Below are positions 1 to 12,800 of a stretch of 64,000 bases of DNA, one piece after another. The stretch is from the NCBI GenBank assembly GCA_026225945.1, contig JAMJFZ010004031.1, positions 7,700,001-7,764,000 of the forward strand, in the 5' to 3' direction. The translations under genes and the position numbers were made by a program. A model generated the notes under the pieces. It was not told the DNA's origin. It saw only the letters and a list, made by a program, of their open reading frames with translations, and did not search any database. Position 1 is the stretch's first letter. Each line of letters opens with the position of its first letter. Source of the DNA: Cricetomys ansorgei (Eukaryota > Chordata > Mammalia > Rodentia > Nesomyidae).

Positions 1-120
1 AGTGATCTTTCTCTAGCTAAGTCTTTTTGTGGTATTAACATATGCACCTTCCATTTTATTTGTCCCTGGTATATCTCTGTTTATTATTTTCAGTCTGAAA
101 AAACAGCTTAAAAGTTAGTT

Positions 121-263
121 TGGCTGGGCGGTGGTAGCACATGCCTTTAATCCCAGCACTTGGGAGGCAGAGGCAGGTGGATCTCCTTAGTTCGAGGACA
201 GCCTGGTCTACAGAGTTAGTTCCAGAACAGCCAGAGTTACAATAGAGAAACCGTATCTCAAAA
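121..263 (+). mobile_element. B1 SINE
   Basis: 7SL-derived: 'ggctgggcggtgg', 'atgcctttaatcccagcact' and 'agcctggtctacagag', ending in 'gagaaaccgtatctcaaaa'. Near full length. Confidence 0.95.
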
Positions 264-751
264 GTTAGTTTGTATTAAGGATTAAATTTTATCTTATGAT
301 CCAGTATGGAAGCCTCTTTTTGAATTTCTAGTTTAAAGTTCAGTAGTCTTTACTGATAAGAAAAGAGTTAGTTTTAGTTTTAAAATATAATGTACTTTTT
401 TTTTCTTAGTTTTATAATAAAAAAGACTTATCACATGTTATGTTTACTTTGGATCAGTTATTTGTGGGAGATTTGTTTGGGATTAATGGAATGTCTTCAT
501 TTGTGTTCCAGACTGATTAAAATTTTCCTTAATATCTAGGCTTTTGTGTAAAGTGTTATCTTTTCCCAGCTAGTGAAGTTAGGCAACTGCATTTTCTCAC
601 AGGCCAGAATCTCTTTTCTCCTTCCTTGCAAAAAAACAATGCTCTTTAGAGCATTTCTGGGTAATTTCTTAACCTCATTGTTACTGATGTGGGCTGTAGA
701 CTTTACACTTGGAAAGGTTTATCCTGCTGGCCTCTTTGTGACTATGCAGTA

Positions 752-782
<31 letters not shown>

Positions 783-867
783 CTGTCTTTGGAGCTCTCC
801 TTCCTTATAATCTCTTACATTAAAAAAAAAATGAAAAATGTTTTCATTCATTCATTTTCATTTATTC
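264..867. other. Intron, nothing recognisable
   Basis: AT-rich intron of LNPK with a T27 run at 752-778. No exon, RNA gene or clear repeat seen. Confidence 0.6.
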
Positions 868-1066
868 TCTGTGTGTGTGCTTGTGTGTGCGCATGTGTTG
901 TATATGTGTTTGTGGTTATGAGAATGCCATGGAGAGCATGAGTGGGTCAGAGGGTAACTTGCAGAAGGTAATTCTTTTCTGCCACCGTGTGGGTTCTCGG
1001 TTGGAACTCAGGTCATCAGGCTTTGTGGCAAGTGCCTTTACCCGTCTAGCCTTCTCGCCAGTCCAT
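868..1066 (-). mobile_element. tRNA-derived SINE (B2/B3 type)
   Basis: Antisense: 'cagagggtaacttgcag', 'accgtgtgggttctcgg' and 'ggcaagtgcctttacccg' in that order. Confidence 0.75.
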
Positions 1067-3399
1067 CTCCATTACTTTTGAGAGTCCTTGCACATATTTT
1101 GAAGTTTGGGTTTTATAGCTACCATTCAATTTTACCAGAAAAGGGGATTACTAAATTTTATTTTTGTTCTTGTTTAAATGATTTCTAAGTCTGGAATTGG
1201 GTGGGAGTGGAAAGTGTACTATTATTCTCAAACCAGAAGTCAATATATATATTCAAAACCATGTTGCTGTTTTTTTCATAAATTACATTTAATTATTAGG
1301 AGAGAAATACTTTTGGGATAACTAGAACATAGATTCCTGAAGTACTGTGATTATGTTTTGAAATCCTATTATAAAATGCAAAATTCCATTTAATTTAGCT
1401 CTAAAGAGTAAGAACTTGTGTCTGAATAAAGAATGAGAACAGAACAATTTTAAGAGCAGGACCTCTTTAAATCTTTGAATGTTGACACTTGTGAATATTG
1501 TTTGGTAGCTGATTTTTCTTGGGAGTAGTTCTGATAAAAATTGAAAGAGTTTATTGTCCACAACAGGCTCGTGTGGGGGTGCAGTTGGTTTGAGGAGAAT
1601 ATATCTCAGTAGTTTATATAGTTACATTGGAAAATTATGCATATTATTTAAAAAAGTATATGCTCACTGAAGAAAATTTTCTGTTTTCCCATAGAATTCT
1701 AGTTAACGTCTCTATAATTACTTCTTCTGTCTCATTTTTTTTCTCTTTGTACTTTTCCCCCCTTAAATCTCTCTCAGATTACAATTGTTCCTCATCTATG
1801 GTTTTGTTTTCTATGGTTTCTGTTGTCTGTGGCCAACTACAGTCTGAAAAATATTAACTGGAATAGTCTAGAAGTAAATGATTCACAAGTTAAATTGTTT
1901 GCTGATCTGAGTAATGTAAAATGGAATTTATATCGCACTCCTCTGTCCAGAATATCAGTCATCTCTTTGTTTGGTGTATCCATGCTGTAATGTCTGACCT
2001 GTTGGTCACTTAATGGTCCTCTTGATTATCAGGCCGATTGTCCAAGATACCACAGTCTTTTATGATAACTCACCCTTATTTTTACTTAGTAGTGAGCCCA
2101 AAATACAAGCATAGTGAAGCAGAGAAAACATAAGGGCTTAAAACATGGAAGGCCAAGGTGACCCTGGTCAGTGTAATGGTGCTGTGTAGCCTATAGGAAA
2201 ACCATATGCATAGAATTCAGTCCATCTGTGCTTTCTGCCATTCATTGGGTGGGGTGGGTTTTTTTTTTTTTTTTTTTTTTTTTGCATAGTTCTGCAAAGA
2301 AAAGAGGATTATTTATGGGGATTTTCTATTATAGGGTCTTTGAAAGGTGCTAGTCCTATGTTTAACTTTTCTCCTCATCTCTGTTCCTTTGATAAGGACA
2401 GTATTCAATGGCTTTTTACTGCTTAGGTAGTTGCTCTAAGTACCATGTAGAAATCTAGTGTTAGTTATTTGCTGTTTTTCTATCATAAAACTACATCACT
2501 ATAATTTAAAAGTGTGTATGAGTTATCTCTAGCTATGTATCAAACTGTTCCAGAATTTAGTAGCTTAAGATAACAGTCATTTGTTAAGTTCCTCACAGTT
2601 CCTGAAGGACAAGAACATTGAGTACAGCTTAGCTGAATGGCTCTGTCTCAAAGCCCTTTGTTCTTATATAAATTACATTGAAGCCATTGGTTTGGACTGC
2701 TGTCCTCTTACAGCCTATCTTAATCTACAGTCATAGCAGGTAGAGTCATCGCAGAGTTTACGCCTGCTGCTATACAGTTTCTGTCTTACTTCATTTCTTT
2801 TTGCCTTTGTTGACTTTAATCTGTTTTTGTATTCCTGTGCTTGTTTCCTGGAGACCCTTTTCTTTGTATTAGGCCACATCTTAAATCTATGTTTATGCGT
2901 GGATTCATTTCAGTCATAAATTATGCCAGTGCTAGTTTTGCCACTTTCAAAGTAGGTTCTAAATCTAAATACAAAGGTGACATCTGTATAGTTTTAGGCA
3001 TTTTGATAATTGTTTTTTCAAATCTTCTTCTAAGCTTACACATTGTTGGTAAGCTTCAGTCCTTTGTTAGGTGTTTACCACAGGCTCATTGACTTTCAGA
3101 GTAGGTAAGATGAAGATGGGGGACTCAAATCTGAGCTCTGTCCATAACTTCATTTTTGCTTTCACTTCTGTCGTATACTGTCAGCCATGTAGACCAACGC
3201 AGACGTGAGAGGACTGTTTAAAGGAGACGGGACTCCTGATAAATGGCTTGCACATTAAATCCCCAAATGGCAATGCTGTATTTTGGAGTGAAGAACTAAG
3301 TTTCTTTCTTATATTCTAAATTTATACCCAGACACATATTTTTTGTGTTTTAGTTGTATATATTTGTTGTATAGGGTACTGGTGTTTTATGTATGCCTA
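1067..3399. other. Intron, mostly unique
   Basis: Apart from the old repeat at 2540-2760 and a T run at 2260-2283, I see nothing. The missing upstream LNPK exons are not here. Confidence 0.55.
2540..2760. mobile_element. Probable ancient mammalian repeat
   Basis: 'agtagcttaagataacagtc' followed by 'cctcacagttcctgaagga' resembles old mammalian LTR/DNA repeats that carry a 'ttacagttctggagg' motif. Family uncertain. Confidence 0.35.
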
Positions 3400-5665
3400 A
3401 AAAATAAGTGAAATTGGGCATTTGTCTTTTTGAGATTGACTTACTTTGTTTAATATGATTATCTCCAGTTGCATTCATTTTCTTGCAATCCTTTTTTCTT
3501 TATGAATGAAAAGATTCTATTATATATGTATACCACACTTTACTATTTTCTCTGCTGATGACACTAAGGTACTGATTCTACAACTTAGTTATTGTGAATA
3601 GTGTTACAATAAAAACTGATAGGCAAGTGTCTCTGCGATGTATTGACCTGGATGCCTTCTAGTAAGTACCTTGGAGTGATAGAGCTGGGTCTTAGGGTAG
3701 ACGTATTTTTAGTTTTCAGGAATTTCCATTATGATTTACATCACTGAATTAGCTTACATTCCCACCAGTGTGTATTTAAGGGTTCTCTTTTATCTGTATG
3801 CTTGTGAGAACATTTGTTGCTGTTTTCTTAACGACTGCCAGTCTGACTGGGATGAGAAATGCAATCTCAATGTAGTTTTAATTTGCATTTCTCTTATAGC
3901 TGGTGAGGAACATTTTTATATGTTTATTGGCCATTTTATACTTCATCTTTTGAGAATTATCTATGCATTTCATTTTAACTCATTTATTTGGTGGCTTGAT
4001 TCCTTGTTACTTTGACTTTTGAGTTCTGTGTATATTTTAGCTGCTAATCTTTTGTCAGCCATAGCTAACAGTGGTTTTTCTCTCGTTCCGTAGGTTGTCT
4101 TTCCACTTAATTCTTTGTTCTTTTGCTGTACACAAACTTTAGTTTCCTGAGATCCCAGTAACCCATTGTTAGCATTATTTCTTGTAATACTGGAACCCTA
4201 TTCACAAGATCTGTGCCTGTGTCTATGTGTTGGAGTGTTTTCCCTTTCTCTTCTTAATGGCTTTAGGGTTTTAGGTCTTATAAAGGTCTTTGAATCATTG
4301 ATATTTAAAAGGACTTTATTTTGTGTGTGCGTGTGCACACGTGGATGTGCATGTGCCTGTGGAAGGCAGAAGAAACTTTTGATTACTTGGAACTGGAGTT
4401 ACAGGTGTTTGTGAACTGCCTGATATGAGTACTGGGATTAGAACTCTTGTGGAGTTGATTTTTTTACAGGGTGAGAAATGAGGATCTAGTTTCCATTCTT
4501 CTACTTGAGGATGTCCAGTTTTTTTCAGTGTCATTTGCTGAACAGGCTGTCTTTTCTCTAATGTATATTTTTGGCATCTTTGTCTTTGTTTTTTGTTTAG
4601 TGCCTGTACCATACTATTTTTATTATTATAGCTCCATAGTATAACTTGGAATTAGGTATGATGCTACCTCTAGAGAGGTACGTGTGCACGCACACAGACA
4701 CACACACACCAGACTTCTGCAATTGTGAATGAGATTGTTTTCCCAATTTTGTCACAGTTCCTATTTGTACCTAGGAAGGCTATTGATTTTTGAATATTAA
4801 TTTTGTATCCTGCCCCTTTGATTAAAATGTTTACCAATTGTGTGTGTGTGTATGTGTGTGTTTGTATGTATGCGTGTGTGTGTTTAGAGTCTTTAGGATC
4901 TCTTATGTGTAGAGTTCTATCACCTGCAAATAAGGATACTTTGATTTTTTTCCTTTCCTATTTTTACCCTTTTATTTCCTTTTCTTGTCTTAATCTGTTG
5001 CTGACTTTAAGCAGCACTCTATTATATTACAGACAGTAGAACCCTTTCTTGTTCTTCATTTTAGGTAATGCTTTAAGTTTTTCTTTATGAAGTATAGTGT
5101 TAGCGATAGGTCTGTTTTATATGTCTTTATTATTTCTTCTATTCCTACTTTCCTCAGAGCTCCCTCCCCTTCTATGAAAGGGTATTAGATTTTGTCAAAA
5201 GCCTTTCCTGCATTTATTAAGATGATCATGTGATTTCTGTCTCGAAGTCCATTAATACGATGTAGTATATTTATTGATTGTGTATGTTGTACCATCTCCT
5301 GGAACGAAGCCAATTTGACATGACAGAATCTTTTCTTGAATTGTAAATATTTTGTTGAGAATTTTTATACTTCTGTTTTCATTAGGGAGACTAGCCTATA
5401 TCTACCTACTTTCCTTCCTTTCTTTTCTTTTCTTTTTTTTCCTTTTTTTGGTGTCTTTTTTTCTGGTTTTGGTATCAAGATAAATACCGGCTTCATAAAA
5501 AGTTTGGTAGTGTTTTTTTCCTTTCTGTCTTATGGAATAGTTTAATAAGCATTGGTGTTAGTTTTTCAAAAGTCAAGTAGAATTCAGTAACAAGTCCATC
5601 TGGGCCTGTTTCATTTGGGAGACTTTTTAAAAATTCACTGTTATTATTTATTATATTCCATTTAA
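3400..5665 (-). mobile_element. Antisense L1 fragment (ORF2 part and 3' region), 5'-truncated
   Basis: The + strand reads as the reverse complement of L1. Around 3750-3960 it shows the familiar antisense stretch around 'tttgcatttctcttatagc'. Around 5190-5640 it matches the reverse-transcriptase region (Gly-rich loop, conserved Phe/Asp segments on the minus strand). The element is riddled with stops and is interrupted by a SINE at about 4318-4447 and by TG/CA tracts at about 4680-4711 and 4840-4885. Confidence 0.75.
4318..4447 (-). mobile_element. B3-type SINE inserted in the L1
   Basis: Antisense: 'tgtgcctgtggaaggcagaa' and 'ggaactggagttacaggtg', inside the L1 at 3400-5665. Confidence 0.75.
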
Positions 5666-5680
5666 TTTTTAACCTTATCG

Positions 5681-5855
5681 TGTGTGTGTGTGTGTGTCTG
5701 TGTGTGTGACAGAGAGAGAGAGAGAGCGAGCACCATGGCACACTTAATGGAGGACAGAAGATAATATTGTGGGGTTGACTGTGTGGGTTCTCGGGATTGA
5801 ATCAAGTTGTCAGGTTTTTATAGCACTTTTACCTATAGAGCCATTTGGTTGGCCT
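5681..5855 (-). mobile_element. tRNA-derived SINE with TG/GA microsatellite tail
   Basis: (TG)n and (AG)n tracts at 5681-5727 are followed by 'gtgtgggttctcgggattga' and 'cttttacctatagagcca'. Confidence 0.75.
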
Positions 5856-6244
5856 ACTGTTTTCTGTATTTATATTGAATTGAATTGAAGAGATGACCTG
5901 GACAAGCTTGCAATAGAATTATTTTTTTGTTTCTCTTAATTCTCTTAATATTATTTGATATATTAGTAGTGCAAAACCTAGAGAATTATTACTGAAAAAT
6001 CTTTGAAGGAGTTACTTAGCTAAATTTTATTATCAAGTATTTATTTGAAAGTAAAAGGCTCCCCTGCCCCCACTAGTTTCTTTCTCCAGATAGCTTATTC
6101 TATGAATAAAACAGATCTCTCCAGTGTTAATGGTAGGTACCGTGTAATAATACTCCTAAGTTTAGAAAAGCAAAATATGCTTGCCTGTTAAAACAAGGGA
6201 ACAGATAAGAAAAGCTGTTGGAATTGATACATAAAAGTATTGTT

Positions 6245-6460
6245 GAGGTTGGAGAGATGGCTCAGTGCTTCAGATGGCTCAGTGCTTCAGAGCTGTGCTG
6301 CGCTTGTGGGGGACGTGAGCTCAGCTCCCAGCATCTGTTTAGTCCGTTCACAGCTGACTCTAACTTCCGCTACAGCTGATCTGACCTCCCCTGCTGGCCT
6401 CCCTGGGCACCCCACACATACACATAGATAAAAATAAAGTAAACATTAACAAAAGAAAGC
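6245..6460 (+). mobile_element. B2/B3-type SINE with internal 17-bp tandem duplication
   Basis: 'ggttggagagatggctcag' head and 'agataaaaataaagtaaac' tail. The 17-mer agatggctcagtgcttc occurs twice in tandem (6255-6271, 6272-6288), duplicating the tRNA-derived A-box region. Confidence 0.85.
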
Positions 6461-6792
6461 GTTCTATAACGTCCTTCTTAATGTCTTGGGGCGTTCACAG
6501 ACTCCTTAGAAATCGACAAAAGCGCTGGGTTCTCTCTAGACATGTACTTTTACATACAAAGTTAGTTTTATCATTCCAGAGGAACCCTCAAAAGGCCCAT
6601 GGAGCTTAGGTTGAGAACTCTATTGAAAGCTCAGGTGAGCTTCTGGTGTTCCTTACATAGAATATAGTATTTTTTGATTTTCAATATGTAGAGAGAAATA
6701 TTTAACTGCAATTGGAACTGTTTATTTTCATCTGTGGATCCTGGTTCACCTCTTGTAATAATGAATTTTGTTTTGAATTTTTTCCCCTTTAG

Positions 6793-6851
6793 CATCTGGA
6801 CTATAAGAACTGTGCTTATTTTCTTCTTTTCCAAGAGAACAGAGAGAAATA
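6793..6851 (+). CDS. LNPK: LNPK exon: end of membrane segment 2 and basic flank
   Basis: A 59-nt exon. The acceptor is a T/C-rich tract ending in ag at 6791-6792 and the donor is gtaagt from 6852. It starts with the last base of a split Ile codon and reads [19 protein letters not shown], then leaves one base of the next Asn codon. The hydrophobic run followed by Lys/Arg is the cytosolic edge of the second membrane hairpin of Lunapark. The preceding exon is not in the window; I looked from 1 to 6792 for the sequence encoding the loop and start of this segment and did not find it. Confidence 0.93.
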
Positions 6852-9800
6852 GTAAGTTTAAGTTCCAAATATTTTTTATAAGATATATTAAATAAACAAA
6901 CTCATCTTACTGTTTGCTATTTTTTGTAAGCCAGTATTGAAATTGTTTATGAGACGATAGTGCGGTAAGTATAGAATGGTTTGCTGTTGAACAACATAAC
7001 AAAGTTTATGAATACAAGAAGTTTCAATTTTTGATTTGTATCAATTCTTACTTACGATTGTTTTCAACAAAACATTGTTTTTTTTTTGTTTTCTTCGAGA
7101 CAGGGTTTCTCTGTTGTAACTCCAGCTGTCCTGGAACTCACTCTGTAGACCAAGCTACCCTCAAACTCACAGAGATCTGCCTGCCTCTGCCTCCTGAGTG
7201 CTGGGATTAAAGGAATTTGCCACCACCACCTGGCACAAAACATTTTTTTTTAAGTAAAGGCAAATTGTATTTGTTAAATTAATCTTTGTGGGAAATATTG
7301 GTACAGAGTAAAATATAGTATACGTATTATACTTTTTACTCATTTGATTATTTTATGTGTATGGGTGTTTTACCTGCATGTACCTGTGTGTACCATGTGT
7401 GTATCTTGTACCTGTGGAGTACAGGAGAGGTCACTGGATCCCTTGGAATCAGAGTTACAGTGGTTATGAGTGGTTCTGTGGGTGCTAGGAATTGAACCTG
7501 GGTTCTCTGTAAGAGCATCCAGTGCTTTTAACCTCTGAGTCATTTCTCTACCCTTCCTAATTTTCCTCTAATGTATTACTGTCATTAACCTCATAACCCT
7601 TGAGGGTTGTTTTAATTGAAAACATGCCTTTAATCCCAGATGAATCTCTTGAGTTTGAAGCCAGCCTGTTCTACAGAAGAGAGTTCCAGGACAGCCAGGG
7701 CTACATAGAGAAACCCTGTCTTAACACCCGCCTTCCCCCACCCCCAAAAGAAATATACAAATACAAAAATCTGTTTCTGTATGTTTTATATATGTGCAGG
7801 TTTTAAAGATTGTCAGGTCTTAAAAAGAATCTTAACTAATCAGAATTATACATTTCTTTATTTATTGAAAAAATTTCCATACAATATATTATGATCACTG
7901 TTTTAGGTTCTGTTCCTCCCAGATCCTCCTCATCTCCTTACCCACCCAACTCCATACCCTTTATTTCTATTTAGAAAACAAATAGGCAATTAAGAAAAAA
8001 AAGCCAGAATAAAACACCAAACCAAACAAAAAAAAAAGAAAATCACAAGAAACACACACACACACAGATACATATAAAAATAAAACCCATAAACATAAAG
8101 TTAGAAATCATAATATACAAACAAAAGAAAAATTGTCCAAATGAAGCAAATACGAGACAAAAAGTGTACAGAAATCTCTTTGAGTTCATTTTTTGTCGGC
8201 CATCCACGGCTTGACATGTGGCCTACCCTTTCCTGTGGTTAATATACTCAGTGAGACTCCATTGGAGAAAACTAATTTTTCCTTTGCATGAGGACGTCAT
8301 TTGGAGATAGCCTTTGGTTAGGTGGTTAGACATGGGAGATTGTATCCACTCAGCTTTCAGCACTGAGACCCTCTCTGTCTTGACTCTGAGTTTATATGTA
8401 CATTTGTCGTATTCTGTCTGGTAAACACTATTTCCTTCATGTCACCCATCCCTTTTGGCTCTTAAAATCTTTCCACTACCTCTTCTGCATAGCTCCCTGA
8501 GCCCGAGGAAAAGGGTTTAAAGAAGACATACCATTTAGGACTGAATGTTCCAAAGTCTCTCACTCTCTGCACATTGTTTAATTGTGAGTCTCTGTGTTAG
8601 CTCCCATCTACTCTAAGAGAAAGCTTTTTTGATGATGGTTGAGTTAAGCACTGATCTCTGGGTATAGCAGAATGTCAGGAGTCATTTTATTGCTGTATTC
8701 CTTTACTAGAACAATTTGGTTTTCCCCTAGGTCCATGATCTATCTAGTCTCAGGTTTTGACCGCCTGAGCAGTGTCAGGCATGGGTTCCATCTTGTGGAG
8801 TAGACCTTAAATCCAAGCAGAGAGTGATTGGTTACATCTATGACTTTTGTACTGTTATTGTATTAGCATGTCATGCTGACAGGTCCACCATTGTAGGGTT
8901 TGTAGCTGAGTTGGTATTTACCGTTCCCCTCTTTAGTGTGCAGAGTACCTTCCAGTACCACGAACACTAGTCTTCACTAAGGGTGAAAGCTCTAGCCAAG
9001 CACCAGCATGACTTCTCTGGATTCATTGAGATATATACATTTATTTTAAATGAACTTTCTATATGGTATGCTTCGTTTTCTTTTCTTGTTTTTTTTCTCC
9101 CCACTGTACAAAAGTAGACTGATAGTCTATTGAACTTTTGCATAACTATAATCCTACTTAAGCAATTATCAATGCATGGCCTATCTTAATTTCATTTTGC
9201 CTTCACTTTTACTGCTTATATATTTTGAAGTATATCTTAGAGAAATAAAAATATAAATATAATACATTATCATACTTAGAAATAATAATATAAAACAAAA
9301 ATATTAAATTTCCAGTATTACTAATTTTAAAAGTATTTTGTTTGATTCAGTGTATATATAAGATTGTACAAATAGACGATCTTTAAAGTCATATGTTTGT
9401 TCACATATGACTTTACTTCTGTCCAGTTTAGGATATGTGGTCTAGCCCAAATAACCACTTATTTCCAGACACCCCTGATTCTTTCACAATTTTCCTTGTC
9501 CTACTTACTTGGCAAATCCTGTCGTGTTAGAATATAATTAAATGCTCATCTCTAACAAAGACTATTTGAATACACTTTTTTTTTTTTAAATCATATATAT
9601 GTGTGTGTGCCTGTGTGTGTTTATATGCCACATGTAAGTACAGGTGTCTGCAGAGGCTAGAAGAGGGCATTGGATCACTGGAATTGGAGTTACAGGTGGT
9701 GATTCCAAATGAAATGTATACTGATAACTTATACAGTACTATTATTGTTCCCTACTATATTTATTTTTTTTCTGTAAAAAAAAACTACTTTATTGTGTTT

Positions 9801-12800
9801 CTGTATGGGCATATGCGTGGGCATATGTATGCCAAGTGTCAGAGAACAACTTGCAGGAGTTACTTATTTTTACTAATTATTTCTACAGAAAAACTAGAAA
9901 TGTAATACATTTTTAAAGGGATTCCTGTTAAAGATTTATTTAAGGTGTATGTGTGTTTTGCCTGCGTGTATGTATGTGCACCATGAGTGCCTGGTGCCTC
10001 TGGAGGTCAAAAGGCGGTATTTAGATCCCCTGGAACTGGAATTAAGGTTGATGGTGAGTCATCATGTGGGTGCTGGGAATTGAACCTGGGCCCTGGGCAG
10101 CAAGTGCCCTCAATCTCTGAGCTATCCCTTCAAACCCCGCCCCCAAATCTTTTATTTTTATTTTAAAAAATAGTTTTTGGGACAGAGGTTTTGTATGTAC
10201 ATCTGGCACCTAGAAATTGTTATGTAGACACAGGCTAGCCTTGAGCTCACAGAAATCTTTCTGTCCCTGCCTTCTCCTTGGATTAAAAGTGTTTAGCACC
10301 ATGCCTGGCTTTAAGGATACACTTTGAAATGATTATTTGTATTCCATTATGCCAACTTAAATAAGCATCCAAATTTTAGAAATCTTTTAATTTTGAAAAA
10401 TCCATTGCTTTTATAAGTCTCTTCTTAGGTATAATAGATTTTCAAAAGTTTATTAGTGTTAACAATAGAATAAGCAATATACTCAGAACAAAGATTTTTT
10501 GTTTCAAAGATTTTTTGTTTGTTTTTCGAGACAGGGTTTCTCTGTTGTAACTCTGGCTATCCTGGAACTTAATTTGTAGACCAGGCTGGCCTCAAATTCA
10601 TAACGATCCTCCTGTCTCTGTTCTGGGATTAAAGGCATGTGCCACCACTGCCTGGCTAAAGAATATTTTTATTAGCAATACATAAAAGGAGATTTGGTAT
10701 TTGTAAATTAATGTGGAATATTCAAAGAGAAGTAAAAGTATTGTTTCTGAAAATATTAAGAATTTTGTCTATATGAAGCCCATTTAAATTTTGTCTTAAA
10801 TTATATAATACAAGCAGAATCTGAAATGTATGGGCAAACATTAAGATAATTTTTATCTCTACATATGTGATAAATTTTGAGAAATTCTGAACGTTTTCTT
10901 GTGTTTGCTTCATGTATATTATTTATGATGATTGTTTCTCCTGAGCATTTTAATATTTGATTTAGCTTTGATTTAAATCTTCTTTTCTAGATGAAGCATT
11001 GGATGATTTAAAATCCCAGAAGAAAAAGATAGTAAGTTAAACTTTATTTAAAGTTAATTTATATAAGTAAGTTAAAATTAGAATCATTAATGTATATATT
11101 GTATGTATATATTAATGTGAATACAGTGTACTGTATAATTAGTGCTTATATATTATACCTTAGAGATTCTGCAAGGAACACTTTTGGACAGTATTTTAAT
11201 GTTGAAATTAAATTATCATTCTTTAAGTTAATAATAATACATAGAAAAAAGTAGTTTTTAGGTGGGTGAATTTTTGAGATTCTGAGAACTTAGGTTAATT
11301 GGAAGCTGAGAAGTAAGTAAATAATTCCTATTGGAGAACTAAATGAAGCAGAAGGTGTAAAGATTGCTAGAGCATTATATGGAAGAAATGTATACTTGTG
11401 TTAATTCTTAGGTGTCCTTAGTACCATGAAGCAGAGAGAGAGAGAATATTAATATTAGTTATAAGAGACAAATTCAACCTGAAAAGACTGAAACAAAGAG
11501 TATCTTTTACTTTACGCCAGCACTGTTGATCGCATGAATACCTATTGTGAGGCTGCTGAAGTGAAGTTTTTAGATGTTTTGGAAAGAATACTAAGATTAA
11601 GAAAACAAGGGCTGAGGTGTTCAGAGGTTGACATGAAAGTCTGTAGTAAGTGAATTGGTCTTGGTGTTTGTCTTAGTGGTTTCACATAGTTTCTTTAAGA
11701 TATGGAAATGGTGGTGATAGTATGATGTTAATGTAGAAACTCATGAAATGAAATTTAGTCAAGTATATGTGATCAGTTAAATGTACTTTCATCTAGAGTG
11801 TAGTAAGCTGTATTAGTTTCTGTTGATGTGACAAATAACTGAGGTAATCAAATTAAACTGATGGCAATTTAATTTGGTTCCTGGCTTTATAGGTTTCAGT
11901 CCTTGGTCACTTGCCTGTGGTGGCAAAGTACCTCGTGACAGGGGTGCATATTGTGTGACAAGAATTTTAAGTAAAAATTAAAACTGTAAAGGAGAATGGG
12001 TTTGTACCTATTTGAACTTTATTTAAGATAAATAAATGATACCTAGACATACCAGTGAATACTTACTGCTGACTGATCTAGGAATTGCAGTTGTTAAAGT
12101 AGCATTTTGATTTTGAGTTCTCTGTTAAGGATTGTAGTTATATCTAATCTTTTAAAAATTTTAAACATTTTTATTTATCTTTTACAAACTTTGCGTGTAT
12201 TCATTGTATTTATTATGTTTCATAAGGACATATTCATACACGTATGTATTGTACATTGCACATGTTCCCCTCCCATATCTCCCTATTCTCCCATTCCTGT
12301 TTCAGTTTCATTCTCCATACCATGTATATATGCATGGTCTTGTGTGTGTATAAAATCTAGGAACCACATACAGGAGAAAGCATAAAATACTTGTTTTTCT
12401 GAGACTGGCTAATCTTTGTAAACCAAACAGTAGGTTTCATTTGTAGCCATGCTGACCAAATCAGTAGCTGCTTGCTGCATTTGACTATTTACATTTTCAT
12501 TGTTTATAAATTTAATAAATTTATATTTATATTATTTAATAAATAAATAAAACTGCAAATTTAATTTGTAGGTCACAAAGCAACATTTTAAGTGCTCACT
12601 TACCACATTCATCTTAGTGACTTCTATTGTGCCAATGTAGAACATTTCTGTCATTACAAAGAGTTCTGTTGTATAACACAGGTCTAAGAGTAGTAATTAA
12701 GCATCAGAGATTCAGTTCTTTAATATTTCATGATGCTGTTGGTTGGGGATATATTCCATGATAGTCTTCCTCTACCTCCGTTCCCAGTTGTTCACTAATC

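Noticed and set aside
573..941. A 122-codon open frame at the window start
   Set aside because: It reads through a T27 run (poly-Phe) and a TG-rich SINE; no exon signals or family match.
1..6792. Earlier LNPK exons
   Set aside because: I searched by eye for sequence encoding the N-terminus and first membrane segment and found none; they must lie upstream.
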